5,554 bases of DNA from Caldifarciminota bacterium (lineage in GTDB: Bacteria; Hydrothermota; Tepidihabitantia; Tepidihabitantales; Tepidihabitantaceae): contig JAFGRF010000030.1 of assembly GCA_016935295.1 (NCBI GenBank), forward strand, positions 1-5,554, in the 5' to 3' direction. The notes under the pieces were generated by a model, which saw only the letters and a list, made by a program, of their open reading frames with translations, made no database searches and was not told the origin of the DNA. Each line of letters starts with the position of its first letter. Position 1 is the stretch's first letter. This document shows positions 1 to 5,553 of the stretch, piece after piece. Both the position numbers and the translations under genes were made by a program.

Positions 1-23
1 GCACGTCTCAAAGCACCGATCAT
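1..23 (-). CDS. Possible first codons of the next minus-strand gene (edge fragment)
   Basis: On the minus strand an ATG at 23-21 is preceded by AAGGGAG (26-32) and reads M-I-G-A-L-R-R before leaving the window. The purine run is close to the start (two bases from GGGAG, five from AAGG), so it is only a fair ribosome binding site. Only seven codons are visible, so neither the product nor even coding status can be established. It would be co-oriented with the giant gene, about 500 bases downstream. Confidence 0.15.
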
Positions 24-40
24 TGCTCCCTTGAATTGAA

Positions 41-65
41 GCTGCAATGCTCACTGCAATGCAGC
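41..65. repeat. 12-nt tandem duplication that also folds as a hairpin
   Basis: CTGCAATGC occurs at 42-50 and again at 54-62, a 12-nt period. The same bases form a hairpin: GCTGCAATGC (41-50) pairs with GCAATGCAGC (56-65) at nine of ten positions, with one A-A mismatch and a five-base loop. A second 12-nt-spaced duplication, CCGGGCCT at 94-101 and 106-113, lies close by. Neither has a T-tract. On the minus strand the hairpin sits just upstream of the possible ATG at 21-23, so an operator or leader role is conceivable but unproven. Confidence 0.5.
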
Positions 66-121
66 CTGGGAGGCGACCCCTATATGTGAATTCCCGGGCC
101 TGCAACCGGGCCTAAACTGCT

Positions 122-139
122 CATAACACGGCGGTTATG
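122..139. repeat. Short inverted repeat
   Basis: CATAAC (122-127) and GTTATG (134-139) form a perfect six-base-pair stem around the six-base loop ACGGCG. There is no T-run on either side, so it is not a standard terminator. It could be a small operator-type dyad or chance. Confidence 0.3.
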
Positions 140-180
140 CCCGATGTTTGACTCCCACTAGCTCCTCGGTTCTTTCCGGC

Positions 181-208
181 CATTCTGCACTCTGGATTCT
201 GGTTTCTG
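181..208. repeat. Four-copy heptamer tandem repeat
   Basis: Four consecutive seven-base units read CATTCTG, CACTCTG, GATTCTG and GTTTCTG on the plus strand; TCTG is invariant and the position before it is a pyrimidine in every unit. On the minus strand the units read CAGAAAC, CAGAATC, CAGAGTG and CAGAATG. The stretch is intergenic, between the possible structured element and the inverted repeat nearer the left edge. Another ATTCTGC lies alone at 239-245. This resembles a decayed heptanucleotide microrepeat; no function can be assigned. Confidence 0.65.
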
Positions 209-273
209 AACTCGCATTGTCCGATCCGAGGGCTGGAGATTCTGCCTTCTTCCTTCGTCCGACACCCGAGAAG

Positions 274-319
274 GACTACTCCCCCGGTAGTCAAGCACTG
301 CCCAGTAGGCAGTGGGGGG
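274..319 (+). promoter_or_regulatory. Candidate structured RNA: two hairpins plus a possible pseudoknot
   Basis: Hairpin one pairs GACTAC (274-279) with GTAGTC (287-292) around the loop TCCCCCG. Hairpin two pairs CACTGCC (296-302) with GGCAGTG (308-314) around a five-base loop. Both stems are perfect. The five Cs of loop one (281-285) are complementary to the five Gs directly after hairpin two (315-319), giving an H-type pseudoknot with hairpin two inside its long loop. On the plus strand the one-base crossing loop spans the deep groove, which is sterically normal; on the minus strand the geometry is worse. The G-run adjoins an ATG (320), so a role in translation is conceivable. No known RNA family is recognised. 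Confidence 0.35.
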
Positions 320-331
320 ATGGTCTCAACC

Positions 332-403
332 ATGCTCTCAGACGTGCTGGCTAACGTCCTCTCAGACGTGCTTGCTCACATGCTCTCAGACGTTCTCACA
401 AAG
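332..403 (+). repeat. Three 24-nt tandem repeats with a 12-nt sub-period
   Basis: Units begin at 332, 356 and 380. Each contains CTCTCAGACGT followed by a variable half; units one and two agree at 20 of 24 bases, and unit three shares the first half well. A degenerate half-unit (ATGGTCTCAACC, 320-331) precedes them. Read in frame on the plus strand, the array spells related octapeptides (MLSDVLAN, VLSDVLAH, MLSDVLTK), each made of two tetrads. The reading frame (320-586, 88 codons) then becomes Arg/Pro/Ser-rich and runs 58 bases into the opposite strand of the giant gene, so I do not annotate it as a gene. The repeat itself is certain; its function is unknown. Confidence 0.85.
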
Positions 404-465
404 AACCGCACGCCGAACCGGCCAAAGGGAGCTGGAGCGATTACGACCAGACCGTACACCAGCAA

Positions 466-489
466 GCTGCCCGCGTCGCCGCGGGCAGC
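466..489 (-). terminator. Terminator-like GC hairpin downstream of the giant gene
   Basis: The arms GCTGCCCGCG (466-475) and CGCGGGCAGC (480-489) are perfectly complementary: ten base pairs, nine of them G-C, closed by a four-base loop. The hairpin lies 39 nt past the stop codon of the minus-strand gene. Two weaker stems precede it in the transcript, 519-523/528-532 (overlapping the stop codon) and 502-506/511-515. Position and stability fit transcription termination. However, the base run after it on the minus strand is TTGCTGGTGT, not a U-tract, so it may be a non-canonical terminator or a 3'-end stabiliser. The stem is symmetric and could also serve plus-strand transcripts, whose tail starts CTCTTCG. 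Confidence 0.5.
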
Positions 490-528
490 CTCTTCGCCGG
501 AAGGCCGCTTGGCCTGTCGTAGTAGGTA

Positions 529-3500
529 CTACCTCACCAGCAACATCCTCTTCTGCGCTATCTTGCCGTTCGACTTCAGCACGTAGAAGTACGTGCCGGC
601 CGCGACGCTTCGCCCGCGCATGTCGGTACCCTTCCACGCAATCGAGTAGTAGCCGGGCTTCTGCTCAGCTTGGACCAGCTTTGTGACCGTCCTGCCCGTG
701 ACGTCGTAGATGCTGAGTTCGGTCAGCGATGAAGCCGGCAGCGTGTAGCGGATGGTCGTCCTTCTGCCGAACGGATTGGGCCGATTCTGATACAGCGCGA
801 AGGTCCTAGGGATGATGCTGAGACCCTCGATACCATCGGGATGCCTGATGCGGGTGCGTGCGCGGCCGATTTGCTTCGACTGCTTCTTGCGACCAAGCGC
901 AGGCGTACCGGACTCCGTCGTCAACTCGTAGATTATGTACTGGCAGTCCGGCGACCAGCAGGGATTCTCTCGCATGGCATCGGGAGAATTCAGCGCCACT
1001 TCAGCGGTCGCGCTATTGGTATCCCTGTAGCAGACCTGGCTGTATTCGGACCCATCCGGCCATTTCGTGTACGCGATGAATTGCCCATCGGGCGAGAAGA
1101 CCGGGGTCTCGCAGTTACACGTGCCGTCGGTTATTCTCGTTTCCTGAGTCCCGTCTGTACGCATCCTGTACACCTGCCAGTGGCCGGATTCATCCAGCTT
1201 CTCGTAAGTCAGCCACAGCCCATCTGGGGAAACATCGATGCTGCTGTTGTTGGCGTAGTCCGATGTCAGCCAGGACAGCTGCCCTCCAACTGACTTCGAG
1301 AGCTGGAACACTTCGCCCTTGAGTCTCACGCATGCGAACTCGGAGCCGCTGATTGGCTGCGGCTCAAGGTACTCGCCGGTTCCCGGCGTCAGGCACGTGT
1401 CACCAGTGCCGACGGGCCGCACTTTGTGAGCGTGGTGTGTCCGATCGCTCGGGTCCCACTCTTGGTAGAGAATCCACGAGTCATCCTGAGTCACGCGGGG
1501 TTCGGCGATGATTCCATCGACCAGCCGCATGGGAGGCGTGCCGTTGGACACCTTGTAGAGTCCATCATCGGCGACTACAACCAGCCAGTTGCCGCTGTGC
1601 GCCCATCTCGGGTCCTCGCATGAGAAGCTGTCAGGAATCAGGGTGTCGACCATGCCGCCGAGTGCTGGTATGCGATAGAGACCAATGCCCTCGCTGGCAG
1701 AGTCCTCGGCAGTGTACGCAATCCAGAGACCGTTTGGAGAGTACTGGGGTGTGTGTTTATCGGTCGGGTCATAGGTAAGCAGTTCTCCAGGATCCAGTCG
1801 GCCACCCGCGACGGGCGCTGTCGTAGGTGGAAGCACCTCTGCCGGAGCAGCCAACTCCGCTCCGCTGCCGTCAGATGCAGTGAAACCGCCGGACGGAGGC
1901 GAGTAGCGCCAGAAGCGGTGGTTCCCTCCGATGCCCACTCCTCCATACACCGCGTGGTCGCAGTACGTGAGACAAGCGCCACCTCGGACTTCGGCAGGTG
2001 CGCGACGGCGTTGATGCCACGCCTTGTCGCCCACGTGAAAGGCGTAGAAGGCCGTATCGTAACCGCCGAAAAAGGCGTAGATCATGCGAGTCAGTGAGTC
2101 ATGCGCCAAGGCGGCCCCGTAGTTGACCGGAACCGGAGTTGGCGGAAGCGAGTCCCAGTGGTTCAGCGTGGGGTAGTACACGTAGAAGTCGTTGGTCCCC
2201 CCACCAGCCAGTGCGTACAGGCGTCCTTCGGCACTGACCAAGCGCCCGCCCTTCCCAATCGGGCCGGGCGTGGACGTGCGTTTTTCCCATGTATCGCGTC
2301 CGACGTCGTAGCGGTAGAACTTGTACGCAAGTTGCCCAGCATTCCCCACCAGGACATAGACAGAATCGGCATTCAGACAGGCCAGGCCTGAGCCGCGGCC
2401 GAGCTTCTTAGGCACGTGCTGGAGCGTCTCCCATGCGTCGTCGCCAAGCCGATACCCCAGGAATGTATTGTAGCCGTTGCCTCGAATGGCGTATATGACG
2501 TCGCCGCTCCCTGGATACGCCAGCGCTGAACCAGCCAGGAACTTGTTCACTGTGGGCCTCCGCGTTTTCCAGAGGTCCTCCACGACCAAGTACTTCGCAA
2601 AGGCGTACCCCGTTGTCTTGGTGCCGTGCGCTGGAGAGCAAAAGATGCGGTTCGTGTCCACAGCAGCGATGCACGAGCCGGACCCCATCCCCTGTCCATT
2701 GTAGACCGGGAACTTCGGCATCCAGGTATCCGCCACGACGCTGAAGCTCATCGTGGCAGTATCGTTGGCCCGACATTCGTCGGAGTCGTTGAGCAGCTCA
2801 ACGTAGCAGGTCATTGTGTAAGTGTCGGGCGCGAGCCATGTAGACGGTAACTCTATCAGCGTGTCGGAGTGCGGGGCCAACGATGCGCATATCTGGGCGG
2901 AGTTCCCATCGATGTCCATGTGCACCAACAGGCTTTCACTCTGCACGCCGTGATTGACGACGTATGCCCGCGGGACGATCGGCGTTCCGTACGTGATAGC
3001 GCCGCACGGGTAGGCTATCCCATTGACTGCAACGTCGCAACTCCGTGCCGGAGAACCCCGGATTTCGACGTCGTCCACGCACCAAGCCTTATCCTTCTGT
3101 ACCGGGCCGTCGTAGACCCAGGCGATGCGCACACTCGTGCTGCCGTCGGCCCACTGAGATATGTCAATGATCGAGTCGGTGACGTGACCGCGATTCTGAG
3201 CGCTATCGCAGACGACAGTCCAGGTTAATCCGTCGTTTGCGGAAACCAACACCCGCATGGTGGTGCCACTCTGTGGGACCAGCGTGCAGTAAGTGGACTG
3301 GAAAAGCGAGCAACTGTGGCAGCCGGCGAGGTTTATGCGCGGCGATATCATGCTGTCCCACGTCCACTTGTTACTCTCCTGCCATGACAGGCAGGCATAG
3401 TCGGTTGAGTTGCCTGGCCAAGTGTCGCGGCTCTCGTGCCAGCAGCAGACCCACTGATGACGAATCCGTCCGCCGCCACCCGGTTGCATGCCCGAGTCGG

Positions 3501-5553
3501 CGCAAGGCTGAGCCATGTCCCGATTCCACGTGCCGTCGAAGTCCAGGCGCCAGAAATCGCCACTATCGGGGAGGACTTCCAGAAAACCATGTAAGGTGTC
3601 ATCGCCTCGGGTAGAGTCAGATTTCAGGTAGACCCAGCAGCAGACATTATAGCGGCCCTCCTTCGCAGTCCATTGGTTAAATACAACGGTGTCCGGGTGG
3701 CCCGGGCGGAACTTGACGAGCTGGCTGTCCGACCACACAGTGCCAGTGTCAGCATCAATTCTGTATCGGACATAAAGCGACTCCTTCATCCAGCCGCGGT
3801 TGACGACGACAGCCCTCTGAGTGAACGGTGCGCCGGCCACTAGAGTGTCGGTGGCCGGTAGCAACTCGGTTACCGCGACAGCTCTCTTCACCCAGAAGCG
3901 GGCGGTATCGACGCAGCCCGAATTGTCCAGCGTGTCATGCCGGGTGACTACAAGACAGATCCGTTCCTTGCCCGCCGTCGGGAGCTTGTACTGCTGCCAA
4001 GTAGTGGACGAGTCAGGCAACGATTGTATCGGCGGCTCAACTCTGTAGCGCACGGCGTGACCCGTCGGGTAGACGTTGACCAGTCTCGCGCTCAGCGTCC
4101 TGCCCGTGCCCGTGTCCCGGACGAACGACACGAGCACCGTATCGACAATCGTGTCGAGCGCGACCTGCATCAGGTCAATGCCAAAGGAGTGCGGGATGCT
4201 CTCGTCCTTGATGTAAGAATCGGTTTCATCCGGCCCGAGCCGGAAAGCGGTATCCAGAGTCAAACCCGGACGGCTATAGACCCCGGGAGGATTAGGGCTC
4301 CAGCGGTGAAAGGACGTGTCGTCATTCAGATAGCACGCGACCGCGAATTGGTCCAGGACCTGGCAGAAGTTACCCCAACCGGGAAGCACGTTGCCATTCT
4401 GCAGCAGTGCCGCGTCAATCGCAGCTTTCCCCCGACCGATGGAATTACTGGTTCCGACGGTCTCGGCATAGCAGTTCCGAACGAACCGGACGCCGTCAGC
4501 AATGCCGGTCGAATCGAATTTCTCGAACATGAACCGCCAGAAGAGGCAGTAGGGATAGCCCCGCAGAGTGTCGTTCATGGAGAGCGTCACAAGCGACATA
4601 TTCAAGTGCTGCGTCAGGTACTGGTTTGCCGCGTCAGGAAAGGTATGCTTCTTGTCAAGGAACTCCTCGGTTTGGTACTGAGCCGACGGCAGGAATCTTG
4701 CTTGTCCCTCTGTGAACCATCGCCACGTTGAGTCTGTCCACTTGTCCTGACTGAGGTCCCACTGAATTCCATGATAGAACTCATGCGCCACTGCCACCTT
4801 GATTCTGATCGCTTCGGTCGAATACGCGCTGTCGATGCTGTCGTGGTACCAGAGATTGGATCGAAGTCCTATCTGGCGAACAACTCCATCACCGGCCCAT
4901 GCACCCTTCTGGCCGTGATACCAATGCTGATTGTCATTGACGTAAACGAAGTACACCCCGAGCGAACACGGTGGAGCGCCGAGCTGCCAGGTGTCAACCT
5001 GCGTCGCCCAAGATTGGTGCATGGCGCTGTTCACAAGATAGGCAAAGGTGTCAGCGTGCTCCTCCTGCATTTGGGGCGGGAGACTGAAGAACTGGTCGCA
5101 GTAGAAGATCCACAGCTGTGCGCTCGGGAGTGGCGTGGCTATCATTCCCTCCAGGGTGAGTTCTTTCTCGGCAGTTACTGCCTGATAAGTGCTCTCTGGC
5201 TTGGTGGTATCCGCGTAGCCTGCCGTGACCACGCAGATGCCAGTCGAGCAGGCCGGTGCCGAGTCCCACGTGTCGCAGCCGCTGCCGTTCCGCATGTTGA
5301 CCTTGCGTAAGCACTTGTCTATTCCCCCTCGAATCCTATCCCTTACCCGTATGTAGACATTTGTCGACTCAGGCGGAAAGCTGTCAAGGGAAAACACAAC
5401 CGTATCTCCGGCGTACGGAATCTGGTTCTGCTCCACGATGAGGTAGTAGTGACAAAGCGTATCGGGATGTTGGACCTCGTACTCCACATACGCGTTGCCA
5501 ATGGAATCGGCGTTTCTGGTCTTGATGGCCATGCTCGGGGTCCCGAGATTCAA
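529..5553 (-). CDS. Giant secreted multidomain protein: metalloprotease-like region, two CARDB-like domains, jelly-roll, Kelch and PD40 propellers, FlgD-like C-terminal sorting domain (5' partial)
   Basis: One uninterrupted minus-strand frame of 1674 codons ends at a TAG stop (529-531) and is still open at the window edge. The first codon in frame is a TTG, but no signal peptide follows and the sequence begins inside a beta-rich domain, so the true start lies outside the window. The module order is protease-like region with HEFYH, accessory beta region, CARDB-like, jelly-roll, CARDB-like, Kelch propeller, PD40 propeller, basic linker and C-terminal sorting domain. The many cysteines, the absence of membrane segments in the visible part and the sorting tail suggest export and an oxidising extracellular location. 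A likely role is a surface or secreted protease with adhesive or substrate-binding modules; the substrate is unknown. No frameshift or broken domain is visible. I am sure of the coding frame and C terminus and fairly sure of the propellers. The enzymatic assignment is less certain. Confidence 0.95.
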   Translation of the reverse strand: MNLGTPSMAIKTRNADSIGNAYVEYEVQHPDTLCHYYLIVEQNQIPYAGDTVVFSLDSFPPESTNVYIRVRDRIRGGIDKCLRKVNMRNGSGCDTWDSAPACSTGICVVTAGYADTTKPESTYQAVTAEKELTLEGMIATPLPSAQLWIFYCDQFFSLPPQMQEEHADTFAYLVNSAMHQSWATQVDTWQLGAPPCSLGVYFVYVNDNQHWYHGQKGAWAGDGVVRQIGLRSNLWYHDSIDSAYSTEAIRIKVAVAHEFYHGIQWDLSQDKWTDSTWRWFTEGQARFLPSAQYQTEEFLDKKHTFPDAANQYLTQHLNMSLVTLSMNDTLRGYPYCLFWRFMFEKFDSTGIADGVRFVRNCYAETVGTSNSIGRGKAAIDAALLQNGNVLPGWGNFCQVLDQFAVACYLNDDTSFHRWSPNPPGVYSRPGLTLDTAFRLGPDETDSYIKDESIPHSFGIDLMQVALDTIVDTVLVSFVRDTGTGRTLSARLVNVYPTGHAVRYRVEPPIQSLPDSSTTWQQYKLPTAGKERICLVVTRHDTLDNSGCVDTARFWVKRAVAVTELLPATDTLVAGAPFTQRAVVVNRGWMKESLYVRYRIDADTGTVWSDSQLVKFRPGHPDTVVFNQWTAKEGRYNVCCWVYLKSDSTRGDDTLHGFLEVLPDSGDFWRLDFDGTWNRDMAQPCADSGMQPGGGGRIRHQWVCCWHESRDTWPGNSTDYACLSWQESNKWTWDSMISPRINLAGCHSCSLFQSTYCTLVPQSGTTMRVLVSANDGLTWTVVCDSAQNRGHVTDSIIDISQWADGSTSVRIAWVYDGPVQKDKAWCVDDVEIRGSPARSCDVAVNGIAYPCGAITYGTPIVPRAYVVNHGVQSESLLVHMDIDGNSAQICASLAPHSDTLIELPSTWLAPDTYTMTCYVELLNDSDECRANDTATMSFSVVADTWMPKFPVYNGQGMGSGSCIAAVDTNRIFCSPAHGTKTTGYAFAKYLVVEDLWKTRRPTVNKFLAGSALAYPGSGDVIYAIRGNGYNTFLGYRLGDDAWETLQHVPKKLGRGSGLACLNADSVYVLVGNAGQLAYKFYRYDVGRDTWEKRTSTPGPIGKGGRLVSAEGRLYALAGGGTNDFYVYYPTLNHWDSLPPTPVPVNYGAALAHDSLTRMIYAFFGGYDTAFYAFHVGDKAWHQRRRAPAEVRGGACLTYCDHAVYGGVGIGGNHRFWRYSPPSGGFTASDGSGAELAAPAEVLPPTTAPVAGGRLDPGELLTYDPTDKHTPQYSPNGLWIAYTAEDSASEGIGLYRIPALGGMVDTLIPDSFSCEDPRWAHSGNWLVVVADDGLYKVSNGTPPMRLVDGIIAEPRVTQDDSWILYQEWDPSDRTHHAHKVRPVGTGDTCLTPGTGEYLEPQPISGSEFACVRLKGEVFQLSKSVGGQLSWLTSDYANNSSIDVSPDGLWLTYEKLDESGHWQVYRMRTDGTQETRITDGTCNCETPVFSPDGQFIAYTKWPDGSEYSQVCYRDTNSATAEVALNSPDAMRENPCWSPDCQYIIYELTTESGTPALGRKKQSKQIGRARTRIRHPDGIEGLSIIPRTFALYQNRPNPFGRRTTIRYTLPASSLTELSIYDVTGRTVTKLVQAEQKPGYYSIAWKGTDMRGRSVAAGTYFYVLKSNGKIAQKRMLLVR
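532..822 (-). other. Protein domain: FlgD-Ig-like / type IX-style C-terminal sorting domain (residues ~1578-1674)
   Basis: The last 97 residues carry the standard landmarks of this tail: LYQNRPNPF (1587-1595), a TTIRYTLP strand, LSIYDVTGR (1613-1621), a GYYSIAWKGTD turn, and RSVAAGTYFYVLKSNG, ending KRMLLVR directly before the stop. In Bacteroidota such domains direct export through the type IX secretion system and are cleaved during surface attachment. In other phyla of the group the same fold is common on giant exoproteins, and the transporter is not always identified. No secretion gene is present in this window, so the route is inferred from the tail alone. Confidence 0.9.
919..1767 (-). 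other. Protein domain: TolB/PD40-type beta-propeller, seven repeats (residues ~1263-1545)
   Basis: Seven copies of the PD40-type turn are visible. The best are HTPQYSPNGLWIAYT (1267), SSIDVSPDGLWLTYE (1437), ETPVFSPDGQFIAYT (1482) and ENPCWSPDCQYIIYE (1529). Degenerate copies are EDPRWAHSGNWLVVV (1313), AEPRVTQDDSWILYQ (1350) and LEPQPISGSEFACVR (1396). Spacing is 37-47 residues, which suits a seven-bladed ring like those of TolB and the DPP-IV/prolyl-oligopeptidase N-terminal propellers. Strands of the type QVYRMRTDGTQETRIT fall between turns, as expected. No alpha/beta-hydrolase peptidase follows, so this propeller stands alone as a binding or gating module. It follows the Kelch propeller after a Pro/Ala/Gly-rich linker at about 1218-1250. 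Confidence 0.8.
1903..2724 (-). other. Protein domain: Kelch-type beta-propeller, six blades (residues ~944-1217)
   Basis: Six tryptophan anchors, each preceded by an acidic or polar turn, recur at W944, W995, W1041, W1089, W1133 and W1179, spaced 44-51 residues apart. Between them each repeat runs through a hydrophobic strand such as VIYAIRGN, VYVLVGN, LYALAGGG or IYAFFGG and then a Y/F-x-Y/F strand, the Kelch blade pattern. The last repeat ends at GGNHRFWRYSPP without its own anchor, so the DTW strand at 942-944 probably closes the ring from the N-terminal side. This predicts a six-bladed propeller. Kelch propellers are protein- or glycan-binding platforms and sometimes sialidase- or oxidase-like enzymes. 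I see no catalytic signature, so binding is the safer reading. Confidence 0.75.
2725..3882 (-). other. Protein domains: CARDB-like, cysteine-rich jelly-roll (MAM-like), CARDB-like (residues ~558-943)
   Basis: Two segments (residues about 558-662 and 838-943) share the CARDB-type Ig pattern: a hydrophobic strand, then G-x-P, then A-x-V-V-N-R/H-G followed by alternating hydrophobics, ending with an N/D-DT strand. They bracket a domain (666-836) that opens FWRLDFDG and closes AWCVDDVEIRG, with SPRINL and SANDGLTW in between. That order is characteristic of MAM-like or choice-of-anchor jelly rolls that bind carbohydrate or protein. The jelly roll holds nine cysteines (684, 703, 704, 721, 745, 748, 756, 782, 825), which suggests disulfides. 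Such blocks typically act as spacers and binding modules in bacterial surface proteins; no ligand can be inferred here. Confidence 0.7.
4294..5166 (-). other. Protein domain: gluzincin-like zinc metalloprotease region (residues ~130-420)
   Basis: The motif HEFYH (residues 257-261, bases 4771-4785) sits after a hydrophobic helix-like VAVA and matches the HExxH zinc-binding helix; H257 and H261 would bind zinc and E258 would be the general base. Twenty-one residues further on, WFTEGQARF supplies E282 (bases 4708-4710), the position expected for the third zinc ligand of gluzincins. Further on, RGYPYCLFWRFMFEKF (from residue 331) looks like a conserved helix following the active site. The layout resembles the poorly characterised bacterial exoproteases annotated as MXAN_6640-family putative metalloproteases, which I recall from the HEF-x-H-x-IQ and W-x-x-EG-x-A pattern. 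Protease activity is an inference from these residues. The region could be an inactive, binding-only relative. Confidence 0.7.

Larger units (their letters stand above)
1..528. other. Gene-poor intergenic region rich in short repeats and hairpins
   Basis: No reading frame here looks like a real protein. The short frames on both strands (for example 148-354 plus and 121-333 minus) have erratic composition, lack good ribosome binding sites and overlap one another. What the region does hold is listed separately: the terminator-like hairpin, the 24-nt repeats, the double hairpin, the heptamer repeat, the inverted repeat and the 12-nt duplications. I found no tRNA-like cloverleaf and no convincing promoter. 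A weak minus-strand pair, TTGCAG with TATAGG at 15-base spacing (79-105), is below what I would call. Confidence 0.6.

Noticed and set aside
79..105. Minus-strand promoter (TTGCAG, 15-base spacer, TATAGG)
   Set aside because: Both hexamers are poor matches to the consensus and the spacing is short; such pairs occur by chance.
93..110. CCCGG/CCGGG hairpin as a terminator
   Set aside because: A five-base-pair stem with an eight-base loop and no T-run; it is better described as part of the 12-nt duplication.
332..403. CRISPR-like array
   Set aside because: Units are contiguous with no unique spacers, only three copies, and in a coding-compatible period; no cas genes are present.
320..586. 88-codon plus-strand frame beginning at the repeat array
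   Set aside because: Only the repeat part is regular; the rest is Arg/Pro/Ser-rich, overlaps the 3' end of the giant gene on the other strand and shows no domain. Kept only as a possibility under the repeat finding.
841..1293. 150-codon open frame on the plus strand
   Set aside because: Antisense to the PD40 propeller repeats; its sequence is explained as a shadow of that frame.
3937..4731. 264-codon open frame on the plus strand
   Set aside because: It lies wholly antisense to the protease-like region, whose motifs are clear, and its Arg/Val/Pro-rich product has no recognisable domain. Long antisense frames are expected opposite GC-rich genes.
4771..5310. 179-codon open frame on the plus strand
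   Set aside because: Antisense to the N-terminal and HEFYH-coding part of the giant gene; no domain or ribosome binding site seen.
5551..5553. TTG as the start codon of the giant gene
   Set aside because: It is the first in-frame codon only because the window ends there. No signal peptide follows and an exported protein needs one, so the gene continues beyond the edge.
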